A stretch of 40,974 nt of DNA from Blattamonas nauphoetae (Eukaryota; Preaxostyla; Oxymonadida), in assembly GCA_033064195.1 (NCBI GenBank), contig JARBJD010000498.1:1-40974 (forward strand). Direction: 5' to 3'. Within the stretch, counting starts at the first letter, position 1. The number at the start of each line of letters is the position of its first letter. The notes beneath the pieces are model-generated. The model saw nothing but the letters and a program-made list of their open reading frames with translations. It ran no database searches and was not told the DNA's origin. A program made the translations under genes and the position numbers. Shown in pieces: positions 12,801-20,782 of this stretch.

Positions 12801-14384
12801 CGTTGTGGTTCTGGTTCTAAGGTTGTCTCGGAAGAAGAACTTGGAGATTTCTGGTGAAGTATCGAGGATTGTTTCCAACCATGCACCCAAGAAAAGCGTA
12901 CCCATTTCTACTGAGGAACATCCAATGATGGAATTATTTGATCCGGTGAGCTTGGCATCTTCAGCGAAGATCGCAGGTCCTCTTACAGCGACACATTTAT
13001 CAAAGTAACTGTCCGTTACGGCACCTTTTGCTGTTCCGAGAAGTATCGCACCGCCAGCATCCTGTGCAGAACACTCAGAGAACACACACTTATCCACTTG
13101 ATAAGACAACTGTTTAATGGTTTCTTTAGTATCGATATTTCGCGATCCTACCAAATTCAGTGCCCCTCCATCAAATCCGACTGTCCCAACGGAGTCTGTT
13201 GCTTTGCATTGGTGAAAGTTGCACGACGTGACGAGGACTTTATCAACATTTTTGACATGGACAAAGACAGCTCCACCGTGCGTGGCACTTGTGACGATGA
13301 AGGTGCAGCGAAGGATGGACAGGATGGTTGTTCCGGAAGGGACGGTTCCTGAGGTTGAGTGAGTGGTGAAGTGTGTGTCTTGTATGGTGTGGGTGACATC
13401 CGCGTTCGCGTGACGATCGGAGACGCTGTGGGAGACAGAGGAGTTCACGCAGAGCACTGTCGCACCGCTGTTGACGTCCAGAAGCGCTGTCCCGTCGAAG
13501 TGGTTCGTCACGTGCGACATGTCGCTCGCTGACAGCGTCTGGCTCGACAGCGGAGAGACGAGGCCAATGTCTGTCTTCCCCGAGCTCGTCACGTTGGAGA
13601 GCCCCGAGCGCAGCAGATATGTGTGGGCAGGGAGCGTGTGGGAGGCGGAAGTTGACTGTCGGAACGTGAAGAGCGGGCCAGTCGACGTCGAAAGCGAGTG
13701 GTCAGACAACGAGAGCCCTGTTCCCACAATCGACACCGATCCAGATATTTCTTCAGTTTCGACGGTTTCAAGTGGAATCTCGGTGTTTGGGAGCACGTCA
13801 CAGAACGGAACGAGCATGTGGGATTCGAGATTTCGGTGAGTCGACAATTCGATTCGAATCGTTGCCCACGAGTCACACGTCGAGGGAACGATCATGAAGG
13901 GTGATGTGGATGGCGATGAAATGATCTCACAACTCGAGACAATCAATTCTGAGCGTTCCAGTGATGTGATCGAAGATTCCCAATTTCCACTTGACAGAGT
14001 CAATGAATGCAACGAGAGCGAGCAATTCTGGACCGCAAAGATTGATGGGCATCGTTGGGACGCATCCGGTTTATTTCGGTTGGCTTGCTTGTTGACCACA
14101 TCATTCTGATTTGTGTTCGGACAGAACTCCACAATGGAATTCATTCCACGTAATTCCAATTGTGTAGAAACTAACATGATGTTCTGTCCTTGGAAAACAC
14201 CGTTTTGGAGCATCAAAGCAGTCCGGTCATGCGGTTCGTTCGATTCAAGTTCCAATCGTGCAGTCAGAAGAGAGGACAGATCATGAACTGTTGGTGGCGA
14301 ATGAGGGGGAATATAGTAGGCCGATTGGAATACTTGTTCTGTCCAAAGGAAGAACGACAGAAACGAGACGTGAACGAGATTCAT
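6877..14384 (-). pseudogene. Large surface receptor-like gene: signal peptide, beta-helix, TIG-like modules, membrane segment, kinase-like tail; frame-broken in its 3' half
   Basis: Reading from 14384 downward, an N-terminal hydrophobic signal (MNLVHVSFLSFFLW) is followed by a right-handed beta-helix region with CxFxxCxAxxxGGA repeats. Then come about ten 90-residue Ig/TIG-like modules ending in L.YG..Y.I. A second beta-helix stretch near 9130-8200 (SMDAAWRIAES, IACSENG) follows. A membrane segment WLIPVIVASVVV with a basic RRRQK stop-transfer lies near 8050. The tail at 7878-6877 is kinase-like (ETLYDRLH, QLVRGL, SPHKIVV, WTPPEVTG, LILWEMETEK, CISLDPVTRPTLEQV). The first 1,047 codons are open. 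After that at least seven frame changes occur, near 11280, 9790, 9580, 9190, 8055, 8005 and 7420. Near 9790 one TIG module is cut short, which a simple base-calling error would not cause. HRD and DFG are not evident, so the kinase part is probably inactive. Assembly indels could explain some breaks. Confidence 0.7.
11241..14384 (-). CDS. Intact N-terminal reading frame of the receptor-like gene (signal peptide, beta-helix, first TIG-like modules)
   Basis: This is a 1,047-codon open frame from an ATG at 14384 with a signal-peptide-like start. Residues about 40-560 show the pectin-lyase-fold signature of repeated short strands, with SCNFHQCKATD, GGALNL and CVFSECSAQDAGGAILL as the clearest coils. 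From about residue 600 four Ig/TIG-like modules follow, each around 90 residues and each opening with a PARIETVSA-type strand and closing with a KYGTEYTI-type strand. In the last 16 codons the frame leaves the family pattern, while the overlapping frame carries TLEYGKEYELVKV, so a single-base shift lies near 11270-11290. As written, the frame would give a secreted or surface protein without membrane anchor or kinase tail. A start at the first ATG is supported by the hydrophobic leader. Confidence 0.7.
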   Translation of the reverse strand: MNLVHVSFLSFFLWTEQVFQSAYYIPPHSPPTVHDLSSLLTARLELESNEPHDRTALMLQNGVFQGQNIMLVSTQLELRGMNSIVEFCPNTNQNDVVNKQANRNKPDASQRCPSIFAVQNCSLSLHSLTLSSGNWESSITSLERSELIVSSCEIISSPSTSPFMIVPSTCDSWATIRIELSTHRNLESHMLVPFCDVLPNTEIPLETVETEEISGSVSIVGTGLSLSDHSLSTSTGPLFTFRQSTSASHTLPAHTYLLRSGLSNVTSSGKTDIGLVSPLSSQTLSASDMSHVTNHFDGTALLDVNSGATVLCVNSSVSHSVSDRHANADVTHTIQDTHFTTHSTSGTVPSGTTILSILRCTFIVTSATHGGAVFVHVKNVDKVLVTSCNFHQCKATDSVGTVGFDGGALNLVGSRNIDTKETIKQLSYQVDKCVFSECSAQDAGGAILLGTAKGAVTDSYFDKCVAVRGPAIFAEDAKLTGSNNSIIGCSSVEMGTLFLGAWLETILDTSPEISKFFFRDNLRTRTTTQGRDIFVRELHNFPLTPEKIADCDTSSDYLAVHISNPDTDSASIPQVPKATHIVSSSMTMESSTATFTVTCAHAMTGTMAVLLDGDTLPRLIFVTFSDSITGTGTATVGTGGVLPSGKTYTLRSAVMPGWGLGMYIVSAVARVRDANATTIEVTGIGLKEGSFWMVAMNGEEEVNVTMTLSPSSSTTLTGDATLFPFASSGQLKYDTEYTVKDVFFVNGVDEMKLIVNRPVTFKTPIEPARIETVSAGLNGKKDTIMVSMEGRKLHDKQQKVVISRVGSSTTWSAEIFNVSESGCLANFTVGGEETASSLKFGETYEIESVGEGVDSFYVNPGRSFFVPLPPRIDTFSFASGEITTNWTVLTVEGTSLPNGKTYRATTTSSHTFPIEFSSDTLGTSTIFLGWADEMKYGTEYTISSMILSEEGKDDEFILLDSSVFTTPLGPSVSAIGCDFDSSTLNNVVLTVTSSGMSGEEFTVEVSEKQDTSNILSFSMPFSSTSGSKNVTVYKQPGRWNMEKNTNW

Positions 14385-14560
14385 AATTCAAATAAAGGGT
14401 TGATCTTTCCTGTTTTATCGTTCACCTCACTAAATCAACTTTGTTCAATGGAATATGTCATACTAAACGGTTGACTCAAGTCAAATGTGACAGAAACGAA
14501 AATCCAACAACATCCAACGTCGTCATGGGTGGATCAACATAAACACGTGTCATCGTTCGG
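14385..14560. promoter_or_regulatory. Divergent intergenic region between the receptor-like and pseudokinase genes
   Basis: Only 176 bp separate the start of the minus-strand receptor gene (14384) from the inferred start of the plus-strand pseudokinase gene (14561), so the two presumably share a bidirectional promoter. The DNA is AT-rich near 14385-14450. No named element can be assigned from sequence alone. Confidence 0.45.
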
Positions 14561-17239
14561 ATGCTACCACAACCAGGATTAAACTCAATTGACCCTTCAA
14601 ACTGTATGTTTAATTGCTTATCATTTTTTTTGCAGATAAATCTCCCAAGCCGTTCAGTTCATCGAAATCATCTTGTTTCGAGTATTGTCTTGATTCACAG
14701 GGTTCATCTGTGACATTTCGACGTGCAGAGCGCTTATCAAGCATTGAAAAAGAATTATTCGAGGATGAGTTTCTGACAATGACTGCACTGGAATCGGTAG
14801 AAGGGACGAAAGTTGCAGCTCAATATACGAAATGGGACAAGGCAGACCAGACGCAGTATATGGAATTCTGGATGTTGACCCCGGAACAAATCTGAAACTG
14901 CTGATGGATCGATGGAAAAACGAACAAAAACAATGGACAGACGATGTCTTCTTCTCGTTGTGTCACTATTCTCATTCGTAGGATTTGCTCCTCCTCGTTG
15001 TCCAATTGGTTTACCCGCTGAAATATATGCACACGAAGTTCATCCATCGGGCTATCAGATCAGACTGCATCTTTCTTGAAACCGCCAAACCAGCTGTCTT
15101 TGGTATTCTCCCTTCGTCCACACTTTCATTCAGCAAATCTTCAGTATGCGCTCAGATACAATCAGGAATCGGGGACGAAGACATCTGCACCGTACCTTAA
15201 GAACGGGCTTGGTCAAAACACCCCTTTTCAACCTTCGAGTCGCATTCGCCCACGAGAAACCAATCTCGACGACCCACTGTCTGCTGCCCTGTTCTTCATC
15301 TTCTTTAGTTACGACTCAAGGGTCGACATCTGGGCTATCGGTCTGATCCTGCATGAAATCGCGTACGGGAAGTCCATCTTTGGGAATGCGAATGATATCC
15401 AGACAACCAAGAAAATTTTAGACAACAAGTTTGACATCACGCAATACGATCCTCTGCACCCGAAATTCCATGCAATTTTGAAGCGAATGCTGTCAACAGT
15501 GTGATTCCCATCGTTCTCCTTCACCTTCCCAACAGGATGCAGACGCACGCCCAACAGCGGCTTCTCTTCTTCAGGATCCCCAACTGCAGCCGGCGTACAA
15601 TTTCCTCACGTCTGTCCCCGCCGTCCCGATGATCAAAACCAACGCGTCGTCCATCCTCAACTCTGCCATTCCGCAGGAGACATTCCCCGATGATCTCCGA
15701 ACACGACAAAACAGGTTCGTGCAATCAATGGCCAGCCCGCAGGCTGCGGAAAACGTCGCAATCAGTGTTGATTCGGCCAGTCCAACGGAGAGTACAACAA
15801 AAGCCACAAGTTCGTCCAACGTGGACAAAGAAGGTGCCGAATTAGGAGCTGTGAAAGGAATCAGAGCAGTTTTTGTCGCAGGAGTACTTGTTGTCGGAGC
15901 ACTCGTCGCAGGAGTTTTCGCAGGAGACGGTTCACTTCTTGCAGTAGAACTTTTAGTAGCAGTTGTTGCAGGAGCACTTGGAGCAGCTGCACTTGGGGCA
16001 CGTATCCTTGGAACAGGACCACTTGTAACAGGTGCACTTGTGGCAATTGCACTTGTGGCGGGAGCACTTGTAGCAAGAGTTGTAGAAGGAGCATGTTCAC
16101 TTTTTCAAGGAAAATGTGTGATAGGACCACTCGTCGCAGGAGTAGCATCTGGAGCACTTGTAGCAAGACTTGTTGCCGAACCACTTGGAGCAAAAAGAGT
16201 ACTTGGAGCTGGAGCGCTTGTAGCAGGAGCACTTGTATCAGGAGTTGTAGCTGATGAACTTGCCTCAGGAAGTGTGGAAAGACAATATGGAGTAGGAGCA
16301 CTTGTAGCAGGAGCACTAGCAACAGGAGTGCTTGTTGCAGGAGTACTTGTAGCAGGAGTTGTAGCAGGAGCACATGTCCAAGGAGTACGTGGAGCAGGGG
16401 CTCTTGGAGCAGGTGCACTTGTAGCAGGAACATTTGCGGCAGGAGCCATTTTAGCGGAAGTTGTACAAAGAGCACGTATCACTAACTTTCTTGAAAGACT
16501 TTGTACGGTTAGAGCACTTCAAGAACAAGCCCTCTTTGAAGGAACAACTCTTGTCGAAGCACTTGTCGCAGGAGCACTTGGAGCAGGAGTACTTGTTGCA
16601 GGAGTTGTTGCTGGATCACGTGTAACAGGACCGCTTGGAGCAGGAACACTTACAGCTGGAGCACGTGTTGTAGGAGCACTTTTTGTAGGAGCACTGGGAG
16701 CAGGAGGACTTGTAAAAGGAGCACTTGGAGCTGGCGCAATTGAGGCAGGAGTACTAATACCTGGAGTGCTTGGAGTAGGAGCACTTGTAGCGGGAGTTGT
16801 AGCAGGAGCACGTGTCGAAGATTCACTTGGAGCTAGAGTACTTGTAGCAGGAGCGCTTGCAGCAGGAGCCCTCGTAGCACAAGTTGAAGCAGGAGGATGT
16901 CTTGCTGGAACACTAGTTGCAGGAACGCTTGGAGCAGGAGCACTTGTGGCGGGAGCACGTGTTGCTGGAGCACTCGGAGCAGAAGCACGCGTCGAAGAAA
17001 CACAAGGAACTGAAGAACTTGAAACAGGAGCACTGGTAGCAGGAGCACTTGGAGGAGGATCACTTGGAGCAGGATTACTAACAAATGAAATCTTTACTAA
17101 TCCAGACGGAATGCTATTTGGATACGGATATAGAAGTATTCCAGTAGGAACTGTTATGGCTGCTGCTCTCGGGGCTTGTGGCGGAATCTTTGGTGTTCGT
17201 CTTTACCACCAAAGATATCATGAACAACCAGACAAGTGA
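14561..17239 (+). CDS. Pseudokinase fused to GALVA-type pentapeptide repeat domain with C-terminal membrane segment (short-intron gene)
   Basis: My model has exons 14561-14603, 14636-14945, 14982-15102, 15134-15498 and 15536-17239, with introns of 32, 36, 31 and 37 nt. The product would be about 847 residues. The N-terminal 310 residues follow a Ser/Thr kinase fold with NEK-like feel: NYKSPKPF, ELFEDEF (helix C), QYMEFW, QLVYPLKYMH, YDSRVDIWAIGLILHEIA and DADARPTAASLLQDP. Key residues are lost: the glycine loop is SSSKSSCFEY, VAIK is VTFR, HRD is HRA and DFG is VFA. I infer a catalytically dead kinase. From 15851 to 17085 a period-5 repeat (GALVA, GALGA, GVLVA) runs for about 400 residues. 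The tail has a hydrophobic segment SIPVGTVMAAALGACGGIFG and ends RYHEQPDK. One base appears missing in a C-run near 14877; otherwise all phases agree. A further in-frame 30-nt GT-AG segment at 15279-15308 may be an extra intron. Confidence 0.72.
14604..14635 (+). other. Inferred 32-nt intron 1 of the pseudokinase gene
   Basis: It starts GTATGTTTAA and ends TTTTTTTTGCAG. Splicing joins ATG...PSN to YKSPKPF in phase. Without it the upstream ATG frame meets a stop. Confidence 0.65.
14946..14981 (+). other. Inferred 36-nt intron 2 of the pseudokinase gene
   Basis: GT...TAG boundaries in phase 0. It removes an in-frame TAG. The joined text WTDDDLLLLVVQLVYPLKYM lines up without gaps with the kinase helix E region (EEEIW..FVQLVLALKYLH type). 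Confidence 0.65.
15103..15133 (+). other. Inferred 31-nt intron 3 of the pseudokinase gene
   Basis: GTATTCTCCC...CATTCAG in phase 1. Splicing switches frame from KPAVFG to VFANLQYALRYNQESGTKTS, which reads as the DFG/activation-loop region; unspliced, the frame closes at 15200. Confidence 0.6.
15499..15535 (+). other. Inferred 37-nt intron 4 of the pseudokinase gene
   Basis: GTGTGATTCC...CCCAACAG in phase 0. Splicing joins LKRMLST to DADARPTAASLLQDP, the conserved end of a kinase C-lobe. Unspliced, a stop follows one codon later. This is the best supported intron of the gene. Confidence 0.8.
15851..17085 (+). repeat. Coding 15-bp minisatellite (GALVA pentapeptide repeat)
   Basis: The DNA repeats a 15-bp unit close to GGAGCACTTGTAGCA about 80 times, always in register with codons, giving G-[AV]-L-[VG]-A. 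The register is broken at 16085-16120 (charged and Cys residues), 16255-16290 and 16470-16550. Substitutions are common but most keep a small or aliphatic residue, which suggests the protein pattern is selected. A period-5 solenoid (pentapeptide-repeat-like) or a membrane-embedded rod are both possible. Confidence 0.8.
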
Positions 17240-17444
17240 CGTGCGATTGGCTTGGTAGCAGTTAATGCAATGAGCATTCTTGATAACAGTAACCATTGTT
17301 TGAAACGGAACAATGGTTTTCCATGGGGAAGGTTGTTTTTTCATCACACTTTGTCTGAATGATACAATTCTTTGGAACGATACCAGTGGCGAACAGAATC
17401 CACTCCCCCTTGTACTCGGAGAGAGGAAGAGATTCCAAGAAGAG

Positions 17445-17476
17445 CTGAGGAACATCAGTAAAAAGCCGTTGGAAAC
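17445..17476 (-). other. Inferred 32-nt intron of the flavodoxin-like gene
   Basis: On the minus strand it starts GTTTCCAACG and ends GATGTTCCTCAG. Splicing in phase 0 joins TPRFIT to LFLESLPL, exactly restoring a flavodoxin helix; the two sides are in different frames without it. Confidence 0.75.
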
Positions 17477-17677
17477 GGTAATGAAGCGGGGAGTGTCCCA
17501 ATTCCAAACTGGTCCTCCAAACACCACAAAATCGAAGTCCAGAATCGAATTCTCTGTCGGCCCGATTTTTATCGCCCCCTTGCTGAATACTCCCTTCGCC
17601 ATGGACCATACGATTCCAGCAGGCGACTTGTTGTCTGTCGACGTTTTCAACTTCTCGAAAACAATCTTTGTTTTTCG

Positions 17678-17692
17678 AACCCATAACGAGTG
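17678..17692 (+). promoter_or_regulatory. Conserved AACCCATAACGAGTG motif upstream of FLNW gene U1
   Basis: The same motif sits 22-26 bp before the start codon in units U1, U2 (one change), U3 and U5 while surrounding DNA differs more. It may be a promoter or 5' leader element, or simply inherited with the duplicated unit. Confidence 0.45.
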
Positions 17693-17714
17693 CTTCATTC
17701 CTGAATCTGAAGGA

Positions 17715-18785
17715 ATGACCACTTTAATTGCGAGTTCATCCTCTGTACAGAATTCTTCTTGGCCCGGTATATCTTTCCACTGTTTGTCATATTCTATAGA
17801 CTGTTCTGCTTTCCTGAATTGGCGCTCTGGCCGGCCTGAATCTGTACGAGATAAGGCCCTTGTCATTCAGTCTCTCGTCGCCACTGTGAAGTTCCAACCT
17901 GCACTTGATGACTCCCTGGAAGCGAAAGCTGTAATATTTCTCAAATCTGTGACTCCGGAGAATCAAGAATCAGCAGACGCTTTTCTCAGCAGATTTGGTC
18001 GAACCGTTGATGAATCTTCGACCAACTTCGTACAGTCCATTGTGGTGCTCCTTTCTCCACCCAGTCAGGCTATCGTCCCAGCAGCAATGAAGATGCTCGG
18101 AACTTTGATGGACAATTGTTCAGCGAAAGTCCTTCTTGCCCTCGTCAAAGCTGATCTTATCCCTCAACTCATCATTACTCTCCATCCACTGTCTCTTTCC
18201 TTTGCAGAAGCTGTCGATATCCACATCAACCTCATGAAAACCATATGCAACTCTCTCTGGCTCGCAACTCCATTTGGACTGAAACAACTCGAAATTGAAG
18301 ATGATGACAAACAACAAGCTGTTCACGAGACGGTTCTGAAACAAGTTCTTGTGCCTTCGGAGAAGTATATTTGGCATTCGTGCATGAACCGATTTTCGAT
18401 CGTCGATGGTGAGCAATCCAAGTCTTTTCTGATCCTCCTCGCCAGACTCCTCCGGATATCTCCGTATTATCAACGGGCAATGGATTTCGTCCTGAATATG
18501 CCAGTCATTTTCACGATCCCCAGTGTTCTCACATTCTTCGAGAATGAGACCTCAATCTTGTATTTTCTGTATTTCATGGTGGACGTCCAGCGAAAATGGA
18601 ACGACCAAAGCGGGAAAGTGCGACCAATGAGGAAGAAAGCACATCGAATGTTGAGAATGGAGGGCATCGAAGATGTGATTGAAGCTAAGCTTGGAAACGA
18701 CCAATTCACAATCGGTGGAGATCCTGTCGCTGACTCGATCAAATGGAACAACCTGCTGGCCATGAATCTCCTACACCGTGGATAG
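17715..18785 (+). CDS. FLNW-family protein, unit U1
   Basis: This is a 356-residue protein of unknown function, from a highly repeated family I associate with Blattamonas. Recognisable blocks are DCSAFLNW (about 28-36), VIQSLVATVK, ALDDSLEAKA, FVQSIVVLLSPPSQAIV, LALVKADLIPQLIITLHPLS, EKYIWHSCMNRFSIVDGEQS, CLTFFE-like VLTFFE, and HRMLRMEGIEDVIEAKL. The pattern of amphipathic helices about 40 residues apart suggests an ARM/HEAT-like alpha solenoid; this is inference. No signal peptide or membrane segment is seen. The frame is open upstream to 17313, but the family start and the conserved leader place the ATG at 17715. A 33-nt GT-AG candidate intron lies at 17767-17799, in frame either way. Confidence 0.8.
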   Translation: MTTLIASSSSVQNSSWPGISFHCLSYSIDCSAFLNWRSGRPESVRDKALVIQSLVATVKFQPALDDSLEAKAVIFLKSVTPENQESADAFLSRFGRTVDESSTNFVQSIVVLLSPPSQAIVPAAMKMLGTLMDNCSAKVLLALVKADLIPQLIITLHPLSLSFAEAVDIHINLMKTICNSLWLATPFGLKQLEIEDDDKQQAVHETVLKQVLVPSEKYIWHSCMNRFSIVDGEQSKSFLILLARLLRISPYYQRAMDFVLNMPVIFTIPSVLTFFENETSILYFLYFMVDVQRKWNDQSGKVRPMRKKAHRMLRMEGIEDVIEAKLGNDQFTIGGDPVADSIKWNNLLAMNLLHRG

Positions 18786-20700
18786 AAACAGACAAGAAGC
18801 AGCGAACCTTTCGAACAGTTTCTGACGTGGTTTAGCCAACGCTGTTTGTTTGATCATTGTCGGCTCTGACATCACCTCATGGTTTCTTTTACCCGAACGA
18901 TTCGGACTCTCTCGCCAGTCTCACTTCATCAACAACACACTCTCCTTCGCCGCCACTCTCGCACTGCTTCAACTGCTCCATTGGTGAAGGCGATGCGTCG
19001 ATCGATGGCGACGATTGGTTGGAGTTTGTGTTTGTGTGATTATTCTCTGAAATGGTGCTCTCTTGATGATTCATTGCAATGATGAGATGGGATTTGCGAA
19101 TCGATCGCACATCGCCCATCATCCTCGACTCTTCGGAAAGACCAAATCACCGAAATGATTTGTCATTCATCCCAACCACTTTCTGTCCATTCGCAAAGAG
19201 ATGCGGAATTAAGAAAAGAAGCGGAACAGGAGTTGACATCCACACAATGCCTCTCATCCAACTGACACCATCTCTTCCAACTGACACCCTCTCGGGAGGC
19301 AGGTGTTCGTGTTTGGTGGTCGCAGAAAAGAAAAGCACGTCCACTCAGCACGTCTTCATCCACGCCAACCACTCCCTCGTCTCACTCCCACTTAAAAAAG
19401 AGATGAAAAAAGAAGAAACACAAGAATTCATTCTGCATCACGGAAGTCCTCCTCACTGTCACACTCGATGGAAGAAGAGGGAAAGAATCCCTCATCGCCC
19501 CAACCACGTTGAAGGGAGTTCTCACAATCAATGGCTCTCTCCAGCAGCAGGAACAGAGTGACCGACAACACTGGTTGGGATGGTCGACACCTTCGCGTTC
19601 CACACCCCAACGTCATTTTTTGTTCCTCCAGAAGAGCCAGAAGATCCCCAAAAAGAAAGAAATGTGGTCAAAAGTTGGTGTCTGCTGAACGTGCGGGTGA
19701 GAAGAAGGGGCATTGACACGCCTGTCCATCCCACTCATTCTCGGCTCAACTTGATCCACGTATCTTTCCACGGAACGGGAATGAACACCTCTGCATTGCC
19801 AGCTGAAGACGATTGTGAGCCTCGATGTGTTCGCTGGATCTGCGCAGATTGTTACAAAGTGTGGTCTTCGTCGAAGAAGGATGTCTTTCGGGGGCATCTT
19901 GTCATCGATGATGGAAACTCGAATCAGTCAAAGAAGACGTTGTGTTGACTGATCCAACTTTTGGTGACACTCATCTTCGCAAATGGTGTGCTGTTTCGCG
20001 AGGATTGATCCAACCCAACACAATTGTTGCCGCTCGAACAAGTGTGACCATTTCCGCTTCCAAACCAGACACTTCCATCGACATCTTTCTTCGCCTCTTT
20101 GAACTGCCTCCCAACACTTTCGAAAAGGACGAGGCGTCGGGGCATGTGGTGGACGATTGGCAGACAGCATCACCAAAGCCAGTGCGAACAATGACCCAAC
20201 ACCTGTCGTCGATCCTTCTGGCAAACGTGCCAAAGATCGCACTGACACCACAACGAGACTGACTGGTTGTGGACGAGCGGTTGGATCCAAAAATGGAGAA
20301 GATGGTTGAGTTCATTGGACGGACAGCATTCTTCCAGACACGAGAGCTTGTGTTCGCGAGCGACGTGATACAGAGGCTGGCGGAAGTGGATGTGGTGTCG
20401 GGACAATCGCAGGGGGGAGTGGATTGTGTAGAACAGCAGCATCGGGATCAGGCTCGTTCTTTCGCTGCTGGTTTGGATAAAGATCAACCGCGACGTGGCG
20501 ATTCGGAGCTCGTGGTGGGCAAAGGCGTTTGGAATTCCGCTGAGCGTGCTCAACAGCTCGGAGGAGTCTGTTCTGGTTCAGCTGAGTGATGAAGTGTCGC
20601 CGATGGACATTCGCGTTGCTTTGCTCTTTTGAGAGAGTGTTGGATGTCTACTCGACTTGAAACTACGGCCAGTGAAAATACAGTCTTGATGTGTCTTGAT
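18786..20700. other. U1 3' flank followed by degenerate DNA
   Basis: The first 350 bp (ITSW..., RQSHF..., CNDEMGFANRSHIAHHPRLF) recur after other FLNW units, for example at 21900-22150, 23580-23930 and 30600-30720, so they belong to the duplicated unit but are not openly coding. From about 19300 the plus strand carries fragments such as QHVFIHANHSLVSLPL and LTVTLDGRRGKESLIAP. Two longer plus-strand frames lie at 19942-20262 (NTIVAARTSVTISASKPDTS) and 20269-20589. None can be assigned to a family and the frames are not continuous. This looks like one or more decayed genes. Confidence 0.5.
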
Positions 20701-20746
20701 TTCACGTCAATTTCTATTCAATCTCTTGGTTTCAACCTGTTTTCTG

Positions 20747-20760
20747 ACCCATAACAAGTG
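20747..20760 (+). promoter_or_regulatory. ACCCATAACAAGTG motif upstream of U2
   Basis: It has one base different from the copies before U1, U3 and U5 and sits 22 bp before the inferred ATG at 20783. Confidence 0.4.
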
Positions 20761-20782
20761 TATTTGCTCAGATTCCTCAAGA

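Larger units (their letters stand above)
17262..17698 (-). pseudogene. Flavodoxin-like protein, 5'-truncated
   Basis: Two exons (17698-17477 and 17444-17262) joined across a 32-nt GT-AG intron encode about 144 residues. The diagnostic part is DFDFVVFGGPVWNWDTPRFI followed by TLFLESLPLSEYKGEWILF, the third strand, FMN-contact loop and fourth strand of flavodoxin-family proteins. PAGIVWSMAKGVFSKGA fits the preceding helix. The N-terminal strand and phosphate-binding loop (usually S.TG.T) are absent. The DNA where they should lie is the 5' end of the FLNW-family gene on the other strand. I infer that arrival of that unit cut off the first exon. The last 20 residues are uncertain because a second reading frame also looks plausible there. 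The gene converges on the pseudokinase gene with a 22-bp gap. Confidence 0.6.

Noticed and set aside
15861-16475. Leucine/glutamine-rich minus-strand frame opposite the GALVA repeat
   Set aside because: A shadow of the 15-bp coding repeat; the plus frame is continuous with a kinase fold through a good splice junction.
17313-17714. N-terminal 134-codon extension of FLNW unit U1
   Set aside because: No other family member has it, and the DNA is the antisense of the flavodoxin-like gene.
19942-20589. Two plus-strand frames as a real gene
   Set aside because: Not joined in frame, no recognisable domain, and flanked by decayed DNA; kept only as unassigned.
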